Assembly (NCBI GenBank): GCA_013215505.1
Contig: JABSQZ010000013.1
Coordinates: forward strand, 1-64,000
Direction of reading: 5' to 3'
Length of the DNA: 64,000 nt
Source: Oceanospirillaceae bacterium
GTDB lineage: Bacteria; Pseudomonadota; Gammaproteobacteria; Pseudomonadales; Balneatricaceae
Shown here: positions 26,766 to 36,082 of the stretch, one piece after another
How positions within the stretch are numbered: the first letter of the stretch is position 1
Layout of the letters: every line of letters begins with the position of its first letter
The notes under the pieces: generated by a model
Seen by the model: the letters and a program-made list of their open reading frames with translations, nothing else
The model's database searches: none
What the model was told of the DNA's origin: nothing
Program-made: the position numbers and the translations under genes

Positions 26766-26799
26766 AAAAAAGGGCTTACTTATTAAAGTATGCCCTTTA
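26766..26799 (-). terminator. Rho-independent terminator of hflX
   Basis: Stem AAAGGGC (26769-26775) with GCCCTTT (26792-26798), extended by TACT/AGTA after one mismatch. On the minus strand it ends in six T residues, 68 bp beyond the hflX stop. A nearly identical 30-bp hairpin follows the cold-shock gene at 63576. Confidence 0.85.
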
Positions 26800-26865
26800 A
26801 GTTACTAGGAGTAATTCCCCCTAGTGTTTATTATGCCCAGGATACTAACCGGGCTGTAATAGCTG

Positions 26866-28266
26866 TTAGCTCTTTAGCCGCCACTTATCTCTCACCGCTG
26901 AGTCTTTCTTCCCCGCTAAGCTATCCATGCGCTTTTTCAATCTGGCTAAATTCACCGCGCTGGATCGCACTGTGAGCTTAATATGTTCGTATTCATATTC
27001 TTCTTTAGTCACACTCATCACCGATCGAATTTCACCGATGATACCTTTGGCGGTATAGGGAACAATGATCTCTTCCTCGATCATCCCATCCAGAGAAATG
27101 CTCTTGATATATTGGTGCAGTTTACTCACATCATCGGGATTGCGAGCGGATGTCATCATCGCATCTGGGAACTCTTCCATTAATGCTTGTTGTTGCTCAG
27201 TACTGAGTAGATCTGATTTGTTCAGTACCAGTAGCTTTTCACTGTCCTCTACACCTACCTCTTCCAATACTTGGTGTACCACCTCTAATTGTGCACGAAA
27301 CGAAGGGTCAGAGGCGTCAACCACATATAACAACAATGATGCATCTTGTGCTTCAGCCAAAGTTGAGTGAAAAGAGGCGACCAGATCATGGGGCAGTTTT
27401 TTAATAAAGCCAACCGTGTCAGATACTAAAATCCGCGGTTGAGTCTCAGGGTATAAAGCGCGAACGGTGGTATCAAGTGTGGCAAAAAGTTTGTTCTCCC
27501 CCTCGATATCACTACCGGTAATCGCGCGCATCATTGATGATTTGCCCGCATTGGTATAACCGACCAAAGCAACACAAAAATGCTCTGAGCGCTGTGTACG
27601 TCGGCCTTTCATCTCATCTTGAACGTTAGCCAACTCGTGCTTGAGTGCGGCTAATTGGTCGCGTACTTTACGGCGATTTAACTCTAGGTTGGTTTCGCCG
27701 GCACCTTTACCCATTTGGCGATCTCTATCGCCCGATGATGTCTCACGCAGGCGTGGGGCGACGTAATTGAGGCGCGCTATTTCAACTTGTAATTTTGCGG
27801 TTTTAGTACGGGCATGGCGGCTAAATATTTCAATAATGATGCCAGTGCGGTCAAACACTTCTACGCCTAATTGATTCTCGACATTACGTAGCTGAGAGGG
27901 GCTTAAATCACAATCAAATACCACCACATCAGCACAGCTATAGGGCAGGTTTTCTGATGAGATATTTTCAGGTATTGATGCGATATCTATTTCATCAGCG
28001 ACATCTTCATGTTCTTCGCTAACTTCAAACTCGCCTTGGTTACCCGTAAGCTGCGCTATATCTGCTAGCTTGCCTGCGCCTAGGACATTGACTTTTTTAG
28101 TCGAACTGAGTTTTTGCGTTTGACTGCCAACCACTTTAAAGCCTAGTGTGGTTACTAACCGGGCAAGTTCTGCGAGTGATTCGATTGCCTCATCACCCTT
28201 AAGCTCTGGTGTACAAATAGAGATAAGTAAGGCGTTAGTAACTGATGCTTTTTCTGTTAGTTTCAT
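26866..28266 (-). CDS. hflX: GTPase HflX
   Basis: A 466-residue ribosome-splitting GTPase. The N-terminal domain carries the family block DRTGIIIEIFSRHARTKTAK, followed by the glycine-rich linker GDRDRQMGKGAGETNLELNR. The G domain has G1 GYTNAGKSS, G3 DTVGFIKKLPHDL and G4 NKSD. HflX rescues stalled 70S ribosomes in stress. An acidic insertion (EEHEDVADEIDIASIPEN) makes it longer than the 426-residue E. coli protein. It is not next to hfq or miaA as usual, so it may be a second HflX-type paralogue. A conserved-sequence terminator follows. Confidence 0.95.
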   Translation of the reverse strand: MKLTEKASVTNALLISICTPELKGDEAIESLAELARLVTTLGFKVVGSQTQKLSSTKKVNVLGAGKLADIAQLTGNQGEFEVSEEHEDVADEIDIASIPENISSENLPYSCADVVVFDCDLSPSQLRNVENQLGVEVFDRTGIIIEIFSRHARTKTAKLQVEIARLNYVAPRLRETSSGDRDRQMGKGAGETNLELNRRKVRDQLAALKHELANVQDEMKGRRTQRSEHFCVALVGYTNAGKSSMMRAITGSDIEGENKLFATLDTTVRALYPETQPRILVSDTVGFIKKLPHDLVASFHSTLAEAQDASLLLYVVDASDPSFRAQLEVVHQVLEEVGVEDSEKLLVLNKSDLLSTEQQQALMEEFPDAMMTSARNPDDVSKLHQYIKSISLDGMIEEEIIVPYTAKGIIGEIRSVMSVTKEEYEYEHIKLTVRSSAVNLARLKKRMDSLAGKKDSAVRDKWRLKS

Positions 28267-28655
28267 ATTTTCTTCTGTTAGCGCACCGCAGTGCAGAGCT
28301 TGTTTTTCCTGTAGGTTGCCAATTCTACGCTGTAATAAGGCAATAGAGAATTAAAACTAGAGGTTATCTTTGCTAGCGAACAATTGAGCGACAACTAGGT
28401 TTCTATTTACCTTGATCAATGCACCGATAATGGCTGGCCCTAGAGTCGTAGGCCATTGTGCAGCCTCATTGGACTGACCTCGGTCTTATGGATAAATTTC
28501 AGGCCAAAGAAGTGTTTAGAAAACGAGGGCCTTAGCGCAGAGCATTATAAACTTGAGAATTATATTCCCTAGAGGAGAACACTATTATCTTTTTGTTGCT
28601 TTAACGGGCAAAATCCATTGTTTTAGTACATTTATCCGCGCAGTGAGGCACCATC

Positions 28656-30382
28656 ATGATAAAGCCATTGTCCCAGGACTCTTCCCCAAGCGTTGCGACG
28701 CTTGATGATCTATCAAGTCTGGCTGATTACTCGTTTATGGATACACTCAATTGTGATCCAGATGCGAACAAAAATGGGGCCGAACACGCACCGCGACAAG
28801 TTTTTAGCGGCCACTATGTCCCAGTCACTCCCACAGCTATCAAAGATCCAGAATACGTTACTCACAGTAAAAGTTTTTTCCGGGAGCTTGGCTTCGCTGA
28901 CAGCTTGGCACAGTCGACTGATTTTGTGCGGATGTTCTCCGGCGATATCGCTCAGGTACCTTCGCCGCTGCGCACCGTTGGCTGGGCGAGTGGCTATGCA
29001 CTTTCTATCTATGGCAATGAATATTACCAACAGTGTCCATTTGGCACTGGCAACGGTTACGGAGATGGCCGCGCTCTTTCTGTACTTGAGGCGGTTATTA
29101 AGGGGCAGCGCTGGGAGATGCAATTAAAAGGCGCTGGCCGCACACCTTATTGTCGCGGTGCCGATGGCCGTGCAGTCTTGCGTTCTAGTATCCGGGAGTT
29201 TTTGGCGCAAGAACATATGCAGGCACTTGGAGTTCCTACGTCTCGCTCGCTGTGTTTGTATGTTTCCGAAACGGAAAAAGTTGATAGACCGTGGTATTCA
29301 GAGGGCTCGCGCTCGAAGAATCCAGATAAACTTATCTCTGAACCCGTTGCCATCTCGACACTGTTGCACCCTCATTCATAAGGGTTGGCCAGTTGGAACT
29401 CTTTGCACGCCGTGCGCGTAAAGAAGAGCACCCCAAAGCGATGGATGAGCTTGAGATGCTGGTGTTGCACCTAATCGATCGCGAGTATGCTGACGTTATC
29501 GACCACAAAATAGAGCTTACCGAGAAGGTACTGATACTGGCACGGGAGTTTTGCAGCCGATTGAGTTCACTGGTGGTGAATTGGATCCGTGTAGGCTATT
29601 GCCAAGGTAACTTCAACAGCGATAACTGCGCCGCGGGAGGCTTCACACTCGACTACGGTCCCTTTGGGTTTTGCGAACTATTCAACCCGCAATATCAGCC
29701 TTGGACTGGTGGTGGATTACACTTTTCATTTTTCAACCAGCCCCTGGCAGCAGAGCGTAATTTCCAGATGTTCTGTCGCGCGCTAAAGCCTTTACTTGCC
29801 TCACACGCAGATGCTTTACAACAGCTAGATGAAATTCAAGCAAGCTTTACTGAAGTAATACAAATGCAAAAGCAACGGATGTGGGCTAGTAAGCTAGGCC
29901 TTGAGAGTTTTGATGGTTCGCTATTGGGCGAACTGGAAACACTCATGCTACAAACTGCAGTGGACTACACTATTTTCTTTCGTGAACTATCGGGGATACC
30001 CGATGACATTGAAGCACTAAAAAAGAGTTTCTATGCAGGACCTAGTTATAGAGCGGACCCTAATGCAATGGATCAGCGTTGGTCACAGTGGCTCACGAAA
30101 TGGAGATCGCTGATTGAGAAAAATGCTCAGCCTTACTGCAAAGAGGGACTTTCTACGCAGATGAAACTCGTCAACCCAAAATACAGTTGGCGGGAGTGGT
30201 TTGTTGTACCTGCGTATCAGCAAGCGACCAGCGGTAATTACACACTAGTGCGAGAGGTACAAGAGGTAATGACCCAGCCATATGCTGAGCAGTCACAGGA
30301 GGTAGAGGACAAATACTATAGGCTTAAGCCGTCTGAGTTTTTTGAAGTAGGTGGTTTGTCGCATTACAGCTGTTCATCGTGA
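28656..30382 (+). pseudogene. selO: Protein adenylyltransferase SelO (YdiU), frameshifted
   Basis: Two adjoining frames make one SelO protein. The first (28656 to a stop at 29379-29381) has the pseudokinase block [20 protein letters not shown] and ends [13 protein letters not shown]. The second frame continues [20 protein letters not shown] and runs to [10 protein letters not shown], the normal SelO C terminus with its conserved near-terminal Cys. The switch lies at about 29361, where ACACTGTTGCACC is one G short of ACACGTGTTGCACC (Thr-Arg-Val-Ala). The reconstructed protein is about 575 residues. SelO AMPylates redox-related proteins. The rest is well conserved, so this is either a very recent mutation or a base-call error. 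Confidence 0.9.
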
Positions 30383-30483
30383 TTTTTTGAAAACTTTAAT
30401 TTTGCGGTTGCAGTAGCCATGGGAATTACTCTAGTTTAATAATATTTCAAAGTGTTACTTTGACCTATAGATTCTAGGTTTCC

Positions 30484-30517
30484 AAAAGAAATTAACTCGA
30501 CGCAGTCGAAACTGTAC
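30484..30517. repeat. 34-bp inverted partner of 22828-22862
   Basis: AAAAGAAATTAACTCGACGC continuing AGTCGAAACTGTACT. It matches the reverse complement of 22828-22862 with about two differences. The two copies face each other across the IS-rich 22.8-30.5 kb segment. Confidence 0.85.
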
Positions 30518-30612
30518 TACAAGCCTTTGAATTTCAGGCATCGCGTAGGGTGCGAGGGCAAATCTTACCGTTTGACTTTTTCTCAAATAGTAGAAGAAAA
30601 ATCTAAGCTACT

Positions 30613-30669
30613 TTTACAGATTTTATTTCCTTACGGGCAAACTCTACTGTAAATCTGGAGTTTGCCCGT
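30613..30669. repeat. Dispersed ~40-bp repeat, copy 2, forming a hairpin
   Basis: TTTATTTCCTTACGGGCAAA with flanks matches the copies at 24911, 34840 and 59257. Here a perfect 12-bp inverted repeat, ACGGGCAAACTC (30633-30644) and GAGTTTGCCCGT (30658-30669), encloses a 13-nt loop. Confidence 0.8.
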
Positions 30670-30726
30670 ACAGATTGATCGATTAAATGAATGACAAAGG
30701 GTATCTGGTTTATTCAGCTGAGTAGA

Positions 30727-32520
30727 TCATCCGGCCTCGGGTAACAATAATCCTTCATCGTCTTCAATATTAGCTTTATCCGTCAGTAAACTAGCATAAA
30801 CGCCGCCCATTGCCAGTAAGTTCTGATGGCTACCTCGCTCCACAATCTTGCCTTGGTTGAGCACCAATATTTGATCGGAGTGTCGGATGGTACTCAGGCG
30901 GTGCGCAATCGCGATAACGGTCTTTTCTTCAAACAAACGTCCAATGGCTTTCTGGATCAGGTTTTCGGTAATGGAGTCCACCGAACTGGTGGCTTCATCC
31001 AACATCATCACTTGCCCGCCTTGAGCCACTGACCGCGCAAAGGAGATCAGCTGAGCTTGGCCTGCCGACAGATTACTGCCATTATTTTTTAGTTCAAATT
31101 GGTACTGATCAGCAAGATCCAGAATAAAATCGTGGGCATAAACGTATTCAGCAGCGTCGATCACTGCGTCCTCTCTGATTTCTTCACAACCTAGAGAAAT
31201 ATTGAAATGAATATCCTGTTCAAACAAAAACACGTCCTGCTGCATCAGGGAAAATAAGTGCAACATTGAGTCTTTGGGAATGCTGGACAGTTCAATACCG
31301 TTCAGTTCAATGCTGCCTTCGTAGTCCATATAGGTTTTATTGATGAGGCGAATGATCGTCGACTTGCCTGAGCCGGTAGTGCCTACCAAGGCCAATTGTT
31401 GACCCTTGTTAAGGGTGAAGGACACATCATCTAAAACATAAGGACCGGTGCCGCGATAGCGAAAACGCACATTTTTGAATTCGAGCGTCTCGAAATTTTC
31501 CAGCTTATCTTTTATCAATTCTTCAGGCAAAAATGTTAGCCCTTGCTCTTCAAGGTCTTCTACAAAAAGTTCTTCGATGTGCTCAAAGGCCGCAAAAGAG
31601 CGCTGTATGGAAGCGATTTGTGAGGTGAAGTCGCGCAGCGGTACGAACACTTTTTCCAAGGTATTGATGAAGGCGATCAATACGCCAAGGCTGACGACGC
31701 CCGCGAGTACCTTGCCAGATCCATACCAAATAATCAGTCCGATGGTGATGGAGGTGATACCCGTTATAATCGAAAATAAACTGGCATCGTATTTATTGGT
31801 TTTTAATTGCGCGCGCAAGAAATCTTGGGTGTACCTATGATACTTAGACTCTACCTCTGTCTCGGCACCGTATAATTGCACCGTTTTTACGCCTAACAAA
31901 CACTCTTGTAAAAAGCCTGTGCTTTTAGCCAGAGATGAGCGCGTAATAACATACATTTTACGCAGGCGATTGCGCACATACTGGGTCAGTATCAGCACCG
32001 GAGGAAATACCAGCAAGACCAACGAGGCTAATTGCCAGTTAATGAAAAACATAAAGATGAGCACCGCCAGGGTATTGATGGAGTCTTTCACCAAATTCAG
32101 CACCCCCAACACAAACGAATCACCTATGACTTCTAAATCGCTGGTTAATCGCGACAAGGTGACACCCGTCGGCGTTTTGTCATAATAGGTTCTGGGCAGT
32201 TTCAAGATGCGCTCAAACAAGGCCATACGAATATCAAAAATGGCCTTCTGCCCCGTCATGCGTAGGCAATAGGTGTAGATGGCATCGGCAATGTAGTTGA
32301 CGACTAATACCAACAACATGAAGGCAATTAACATCAGCATCCCATCGTATTTACCGGGTGTAAGGTGCTCATCAATGACTTGAATAACCAGCCAGGGAAA
32401 CAACAAGTTAGCAAGCACCGATAGCGGCATCATCAGCAAACCAATGACGGCGGTTCTTTTGTAGCGTGATGCATACTGAAAGAAATGTTTGAGGTATTGA
32501 AAATCAAGAGATTTAATCAT
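30727..32520 (-). CDS. ABC exporter half-transporter (MdlB-like, active ATPase site)
   Basis: A 597-residue fusion of a six-helix type-1 exporter domain and an ABC domain. Walker A is GTTGSGKST, the signature is the variant LSAGQAQLISFARS, Walker B is MMLDEATSSVD with the catalytic Glu present, and the switch His is in IAIAHRLST. Its order, LSAGQ variant and pairing match MdlB. The start overlaps the end of the partner gene by 4 bp (32517-32520), so the two are made together as a heterodimer. The substrate is unknown; MdlAB-like pairs are usually annotated as multidrug exporters. Confidence 0.92.
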   Translation of the reverse strand: MIKSLDFQYLKHFFQYASRYKRTAVIGLLMMPLSVLANLLFPWLVIQVIDEHLTPGKYDGMLMLIAFMLLVLVVNYIADAIYTYCLRMTGQKAIFDIRMALFERILKLPRTYYDKTPTGVTLSRLTSDLEVIGDSFVLGVLNLVKDSINTLAVLIFMFFINWQLASLVLLVFPPVLILTQYVRNRLRKMYVITRSSLAKSTGFLQECLLGVKTVQLYGAETEVESKYHRYTQDFLRAQLKTNKYDASLFSIITGITSITIGLIIWYGSGKVLAGVVSLGVLIAFINTLEKVFVPLRDFTSQIASIQRSFAAFEHIEELFVEDLEEQGLTFLPEELIKDKLENFETLEFKNVRFRYRGTGPYVLDDVSFTLNKGQQLALVGTTGSGKSTIIRLINKTYMDYEGSIELNGIELSSIPKDSMLHLFSLMQQDVFLFEQDIHFNISLGCEEIREDAVIDAAEYVYAHDFILDLADQYQFELKNNGSNLSAGQAQLISFARSVAQGGQVMMLDEATSSVDSITENLIQKAIGRLFEEKTVIAIAHRLSTIRHSDQILVLNQGKIVERGSHQNLLAMGGVYASLLTDKANIEDDEGLLLPEAG

Positions 32521-34295
32521 CTAGCGGTCTCCGATTCATGCTGTTGTAATTCCCATGTTTCGCGGTAATAGCTAGATGATTCAAGTAGTTGGGCGTGAGT
32601 ACCACGGGCGATGATTTCGCCTTTTTCCAAGACCAAAATTTTGTCCATGTATTCCAATGCGCTAACGCGATGAGAAACCACTAACAAACTCTGGCCTTGC
32701 ATGCGATTGAATACCCCTCTTAGAATCGATCGCTCAGTGTCGTAATCCACAGCCGATAGCACATTGTCCATAATGATTAGATCACAGGGTGTGAGCAGGG
32801 CACGGGCGATACTCAGACGTTGCTTTTGTCCACCCGACAGCATGATTCCTTTTTCACCCACTAGCGTTTGGTCGCCGGCGCTAAAACGTTGCACATCTTC
32901 ACTTAACTGACTGAGATTGAGTACTTGCGCGACGTCGAGATCATCAATGGTTTGACCTTGTTGTTTGGCTCCGAATTTAACATTTTCAGAAACTGTATCG
33001 GAAAACAGAAAAGGATTTTGGGTAATGGTGCGCACATAGCTGCGCCAATCATGACGAGACATCTGCGTAATATCTTTGCCACCCCAAAAAATTTGCCCCG
33101 TATCAAGAGATAGGTGATGATTCAAACAATTCACCAAGGTACTTTTCCCCGAACCAATGCTGCCTAAAACGCCCACTTTTTCTCCAGCTTGAATAGAAAA
33201 GCTTAGATTCTTGAGCACTACTTCACTGCGTTCACCTTTAGAATGTGGGTAGCGGTAACTGAGGTTTTTTACCAAGAGGGTTGATCCTCTTAAGGTGGAT
33301 TTCTCATCATCGTCCATTCTCAACATATCCGTGCTTGGCACCTCGTTATTAAGAATACTCTGCACACTATCAATACTGATCATGCCCATTTGATAAACGG
33401 TGACAATTCGTCCTAAGTGCATCAACGGTAGAGCTAAAAGTACGGAGTAGGACAAAAACGCGGTAATCTCGCCAATCGATAGTTGTGCCTGTAAAAGATA
33501 GTAACCGCCGAGTCCTAAAATTAGTACTTTCATGAAGTGGTTGGCGTAATCCAAAATAGGCATAAAGAAAGTTTGGATTTTGGCAATTTTCATCGTGCAA
33601 TCAAAGAGACGGCGATTGATCATATTCACTTCGCTGGTGGCCCACTCACCCATTTGCTGATTTTTAATCAAGTCGATGCCCGATAAATAGTTCATCAACT
33701 GCTCGGACAAATTCTGCAAACATATCAATCGCTGTGCTTGTAAGGCGCGCAATTTTCTAAAACCAAGCCAGAAAATAATAGAGGCGATAATTATGGGAAC
33801 CACAGAGTACAAGGTGAGTTGCGGAGAGATCCTCCACATCCAAATCGGCGTAAGAGACAATGCAAATAAAATATTAAAAAATTGTAAAAAACCAATGCCA
33901 TAAAACAGGCGAATACCAGTGAGGTCATTATTGATAATGGATATAAGTTTGCCAGAGGCATAGCGCTCGTGAAAAGTTGCAGGCAGACGATTCAAACGGT
34001 GAAAAACATCATTCTTTAAAGTCGCTTCCGTCATTCGCCCTGGGTTTAACGAATACATTCGGGACAGAATACGGATCACCACCATGATCACCGATAGCGC
34101 AATCACCCACTGCACGTTTTCAAGTAAAGATGCTTTCGACTCGATCGTTGATTTATCGAGTAAATCAACGGCAAGCTGGATGTAGCGCGGAATTTCCACC
34201 TGCAGATAATTCACCATAAAAATACAAACCATCGCAAACAAATAAGAATATTTGTTTAACAGTAAATAGTGAATTATAAAATTTGATTTAGTCAT
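32517..34295 (-). CDS. ABC exporter half-transporter (MdlA-like, degenerate ATPase site)
   Basis: A 592-residue six-helix plus ABC-domain protein. Walker A GSIGSGKST and signature LSGGQKQRLSIARALL are canonical. Walker B reads LIIMDNVLSAVD, so the catalytic Glu is Asn, the expected asymmetry of heterodimeric exporters whose second site hydrolyses slowly or not at all. The ATG at 34293-34295 (MTKSNFIIHYLL) starts just before the membrane domain and overlaps the small upstream gene by 8 bp; a longer frame reads back through that gene. Three genes are therefore translationally chained. Confidence 0.92.
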   Translation of the reverse strand: MTKSNFIIHYLLLNKYSYLFAMVCIFMVNYLQVEIPRYIQLAVDLLDKSTIESKASLLENVQWVIALSVIMVVIRILSRMYSLNPGRMTEATLKNDVFHRLNRLPATFHERYASGKLISIINNDLTGIRLFYGIGFLQFFNILFALSLTPIWMWRISPQLTLYSVVPIIIASIIFWLGFRKLRALQAQRLICLQNLSEQLMNYLSGIDLIKNQQMGEWATSEVNMINRRLFDCTMKIAKIQTFFMPILDYANHFMKVLILGLGGYYLLQAQLSIGEITAFLSYSVLLALPLMHLGRIVTVYQMGMISIDSVQSILNNEVPSTDMLRMDDDEKSTLRGSTLLVKNLSYRYPHSKGERSEVVLKNLSFSIQAGEKVGVLGSIGSGKSTLVNCLNHHLSLDTGQIFWGGKDITQMSRHDWRSYVRTITQNPFLFSDTVSENVKFGAKQQGQTIDDLDVAQVLNLSQLSEDVQRFSAGDQTLVGEKGIMLSGGQKQRLSIARALLTPCDLIIMDNVLSAVDYDTERSILRGVFNRMQGQSLLVVSHRVSALEYMDKILVLEKGEIIARGTHAQLLESSSYYRETWELQQHESETAR

Positions 34296-34503
34296 TACTG
34301 TCCACGCCCTCGTGACTGATAGATGGATGTTGGGCAAGGCAGGCTTCGATAATCAGCTGTCTAGGGTCTCCTTGTTGACTCAATTGCTCAAGTAACCATG
34401 CAGGTAGGCGAATGGGCTGAGTTTTCACACCGGGCTTGCGACCGCAACCGCTGCGCTTGCCGCCATGATCACAACAGCCTTCACTAAAATTTTTGGGCAT
34501 CAT
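34288..34503 (-). CDS. Small GRKPG-motif protein linked to the ABC exporter
   Basis: A 71-residue basic protein starting at one of two adjacent ATGs (34498-34503). A Cys/Gly-rich head (EGCCDHGGKRSGCGRKPG) is followed by TQPIRLPAWLLEQL. The G-x-GRKPG-x(3)-PIRLP pattern resembles short AT-hook or ribbon-helix-helix-type DNA-binding proteins found near plasmid and accessory genes. CCDH and CGRK cysteines could bind a metal. It overlaps the first exporter gene by 8 bp, so it may regulate or accompany transport. The function is unproven, and a transported peptide is a less likely alternative. Confidence 0.6.
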   Translation of the reverse strand: MMPKNFSEGCCDHGGKRSGCGRKPGVKTQPIRLPAWLLEQLSQQGDPRQLIIEACLAQHPSISHEGVDSND

Positions 34504-34681
34504 ATTTCGCTTTAAAAGGGACGTAGTAGGATTTTGATAAGTGTACATTTATCAAGTGGTTTTTGCTACTAATGATTCATAACGAATTCCTAGTAATACT
34601 GAATCAATGGGGTCAGAGTAAATTGATAACTTAGCTGGAGTGTTTTTTGTTTGATTGCATGGCCGATATGAGAAAGATCAA

Positions 34682-34807
34682 TGTCTTATAGCTCGGTTAG
34701 CCGGGCTCAATTTGGTATATATCCTCCAACATATCATGTACCGCGGTAATATCCGTCAATTGGAGTTTTTACGGATGCGGGATCAGGACTATCCTTTTGT
34801 TCCTTAG
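34682..34807 (+). mobile_element. REP-associated tyrosine transposase (RAYT) remnant
   Basis: An open frame reads IARLAGLNLVYILQHIMYRG then NIRQLEFLRMRDQDYPF and a stop at 34805-34807. RAYT/Y1 transposases (PF01797) begin ARLARLVLPGIPHHVxQRGN then RRQxxF, so ARLAGLNL, QHIMYRGN and RQLEF align in order. The HUH His pair, catalytic Tyr and the remaining ~100 residues are gone. The fragment lies immediately beside two dispersed repeats (34840 and 34883), a typical association for RAYTs and REP-type sequences. Confidence 0.68.
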
Positions 34808-34839
34808 TTAAACAGGGAAGGGCGTTGTTTTACATGCCC

Positions 34840-34877
34840 TATACGGATTTCATTTCCTTACGGTCAAACTCTATAAT
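34840..34877. repeat. Dispersed ~40-bp repeat, copy 3
   Basis: Contains ATACGGATTTCATTTCCTTA and CGGTCAAACTCTATAATC. It also shares upstream bases (GTTGTTTTACATGCCC) with copy 4 near 59245. Confidence 0.75.
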
Positions 34878-34882
34878 CACAG

Positions 34883-35085
34883 CACAAGTGTATTTAAGTA
34901 ATTAAAACGAAGACAATGTTGAGTAGCAGGATAACGATCAGCTATACAGATTAAGTGCGTATCGGGGAGTTGGAATGTTTTCTCAAAGTAAGCCAAACAT
35001 ACTGTCATTGGTTAAGTGGAGTGGAAGTTATTATAGACCAATGTTTGCTACCTACTGGCCGGTTATGACACATTGCGGACGTATG
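34883..35085. repeat. ~200-bp dispersed repeat, copy A
   Basis: Matches 52080-52281 in the same orientation over its full length at roughly 80-85% by eye. Shared blocks include GTATTTAAGTA, CGAAGACAATGTTG, GTTGGAATGTTTTCTCAAA, ACTGTCATTGGTTAAGTGGA, CTACTGGCCGGTTATGA and a terminal CAT-GCGGAC. Neither copy encodes a plausible protein. Confidence 0.9.
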
Positions 35086-35199
35086 AAAACAGGACTTAAT
35101 GCTTGAATATTTGGCGACTGCTATGGAGCGAGCAGTATAAATTCAAGCTGTAACGCCTCTAATGGATTCATCAAGGCGTAGGAATTAGTCAACAATCAC

Positions 35200-35982
35200 C
35201 TACTTAGATCTACACTTCCCATGAACCATACTCTCACGCGCGTTATTAGAATAAATCACCCATATGTCGCTATTGTTGATGGCCTCGACAGTAGCTGTAT
35301 AGTACTTCTTATTAGTTGAATCGGTCTTAGATTTACAAAGTATACGGCTTCCTTGTCTCCAAACCATACGACTTAAGTGGGATTCGTTATAATTAGATTC
35401 GAGGCCGCCATTGAATTTAATGGCGTAGTCTCTGACGCGAACAGCAGTAATTGTCGCCGGATACCAATACCCTGTGTGATAAGCAAGAATCGCATCTCCA
35501 GCATTAAATTTATGACTACTACCGCCTGGTGGTGGCGGGCTATACTGTTGAGTTATTTTAGGTGCCGGTATGTATGGAGTTCCATCGTAAATGCAATCGG
35601 ATGACCGCCGGTACTGAACGTTCCCACGATCGAATTTAATTTGAAATATATTATACTCATGTGTCGAAAGAATTTTCCCCCTAAAATAGGTGTTGCCAGC
35701 GCCTTTAATAGTACATTGGAGTTTCGATCCAGTTTCCCAAGTATATTGAGCAACCTTTTTAGCGTTTACACTGCTATTATTAATATCGTACTTAACTTTA
35801 TAATATGTTGAATAACTACCGGTTATTCTGCCTGGATACCATTTCCCATTGCCAGCTAGTCCAAAAACCCTATCACCTTTGCTCCACGAACTTAGTGCAA
35901 GTGCGGGTAATGTATAACTTAAGGCACAAATAATAGCTATCGCTTTAAGAAAGCGACTAAATGTCATTGAATCTGTTTTCAT
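35200..35982 (-). CDS. Secreted protein with Tudor/SH3-like repeats
   Basis: A 260-residue protein with an N-terminal signal peptide (hydrophobic FLKAIAIICALSYTLPALA, cleavage near LALS). Four ~50-residue beta-barrel repeats follow. Two strong ones are GDRVFGLAGNGKWYPGRITG and GDAILAYHTGYWYPATITAV, each with the W-Y-P-x-x-I-T pattern of Tudor/Agenet or SH3-like folds. Two weaker ones are GSKLQCTIKGAGNTYFRGKI and GSRILCKSKTDSTNKKYYTA. A proline-rich linker (YSPPPPGGSS) splits them into pairs. Two cysteines per half could form disulfides. The location is probably periplasmic or extracellular; no function is known. Another secreted repeat protein lies just upstream. Confidence 0.75.
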   Translation of the reverse strand: MKTDSMTFSRFLKAIAIICALSYTLPALALSSWSKGDRVFGLAGNGKWYPGRITGSYSTYYKVKYDINNSSVNAKKVAQYTWETGSKLQCTIKGAGNTYFRGKILSTHEYNIFQIKFDRGNVQYRRSSDCIYDGTPYIPAPKITQQYSPPPPGGSSHKFNAGDAILAYHTGYWYPATITAVRVRDYAIKFNGGLESNYNESHLSRMVWRQGSRILCKSKTDSTNKKYYTATVEAINNSDIWVIYSNNARESMVHGKCRSK

Positions 35983-36082
35983 AAATTTAAGTCTCTACCA
36001 AAAATTATTAATATGCCCAAAAATATTCCCTAGCTTTTAAGGAAATTTGTGGATAAATAATAAAAATGTATAGCTTTCCAAA

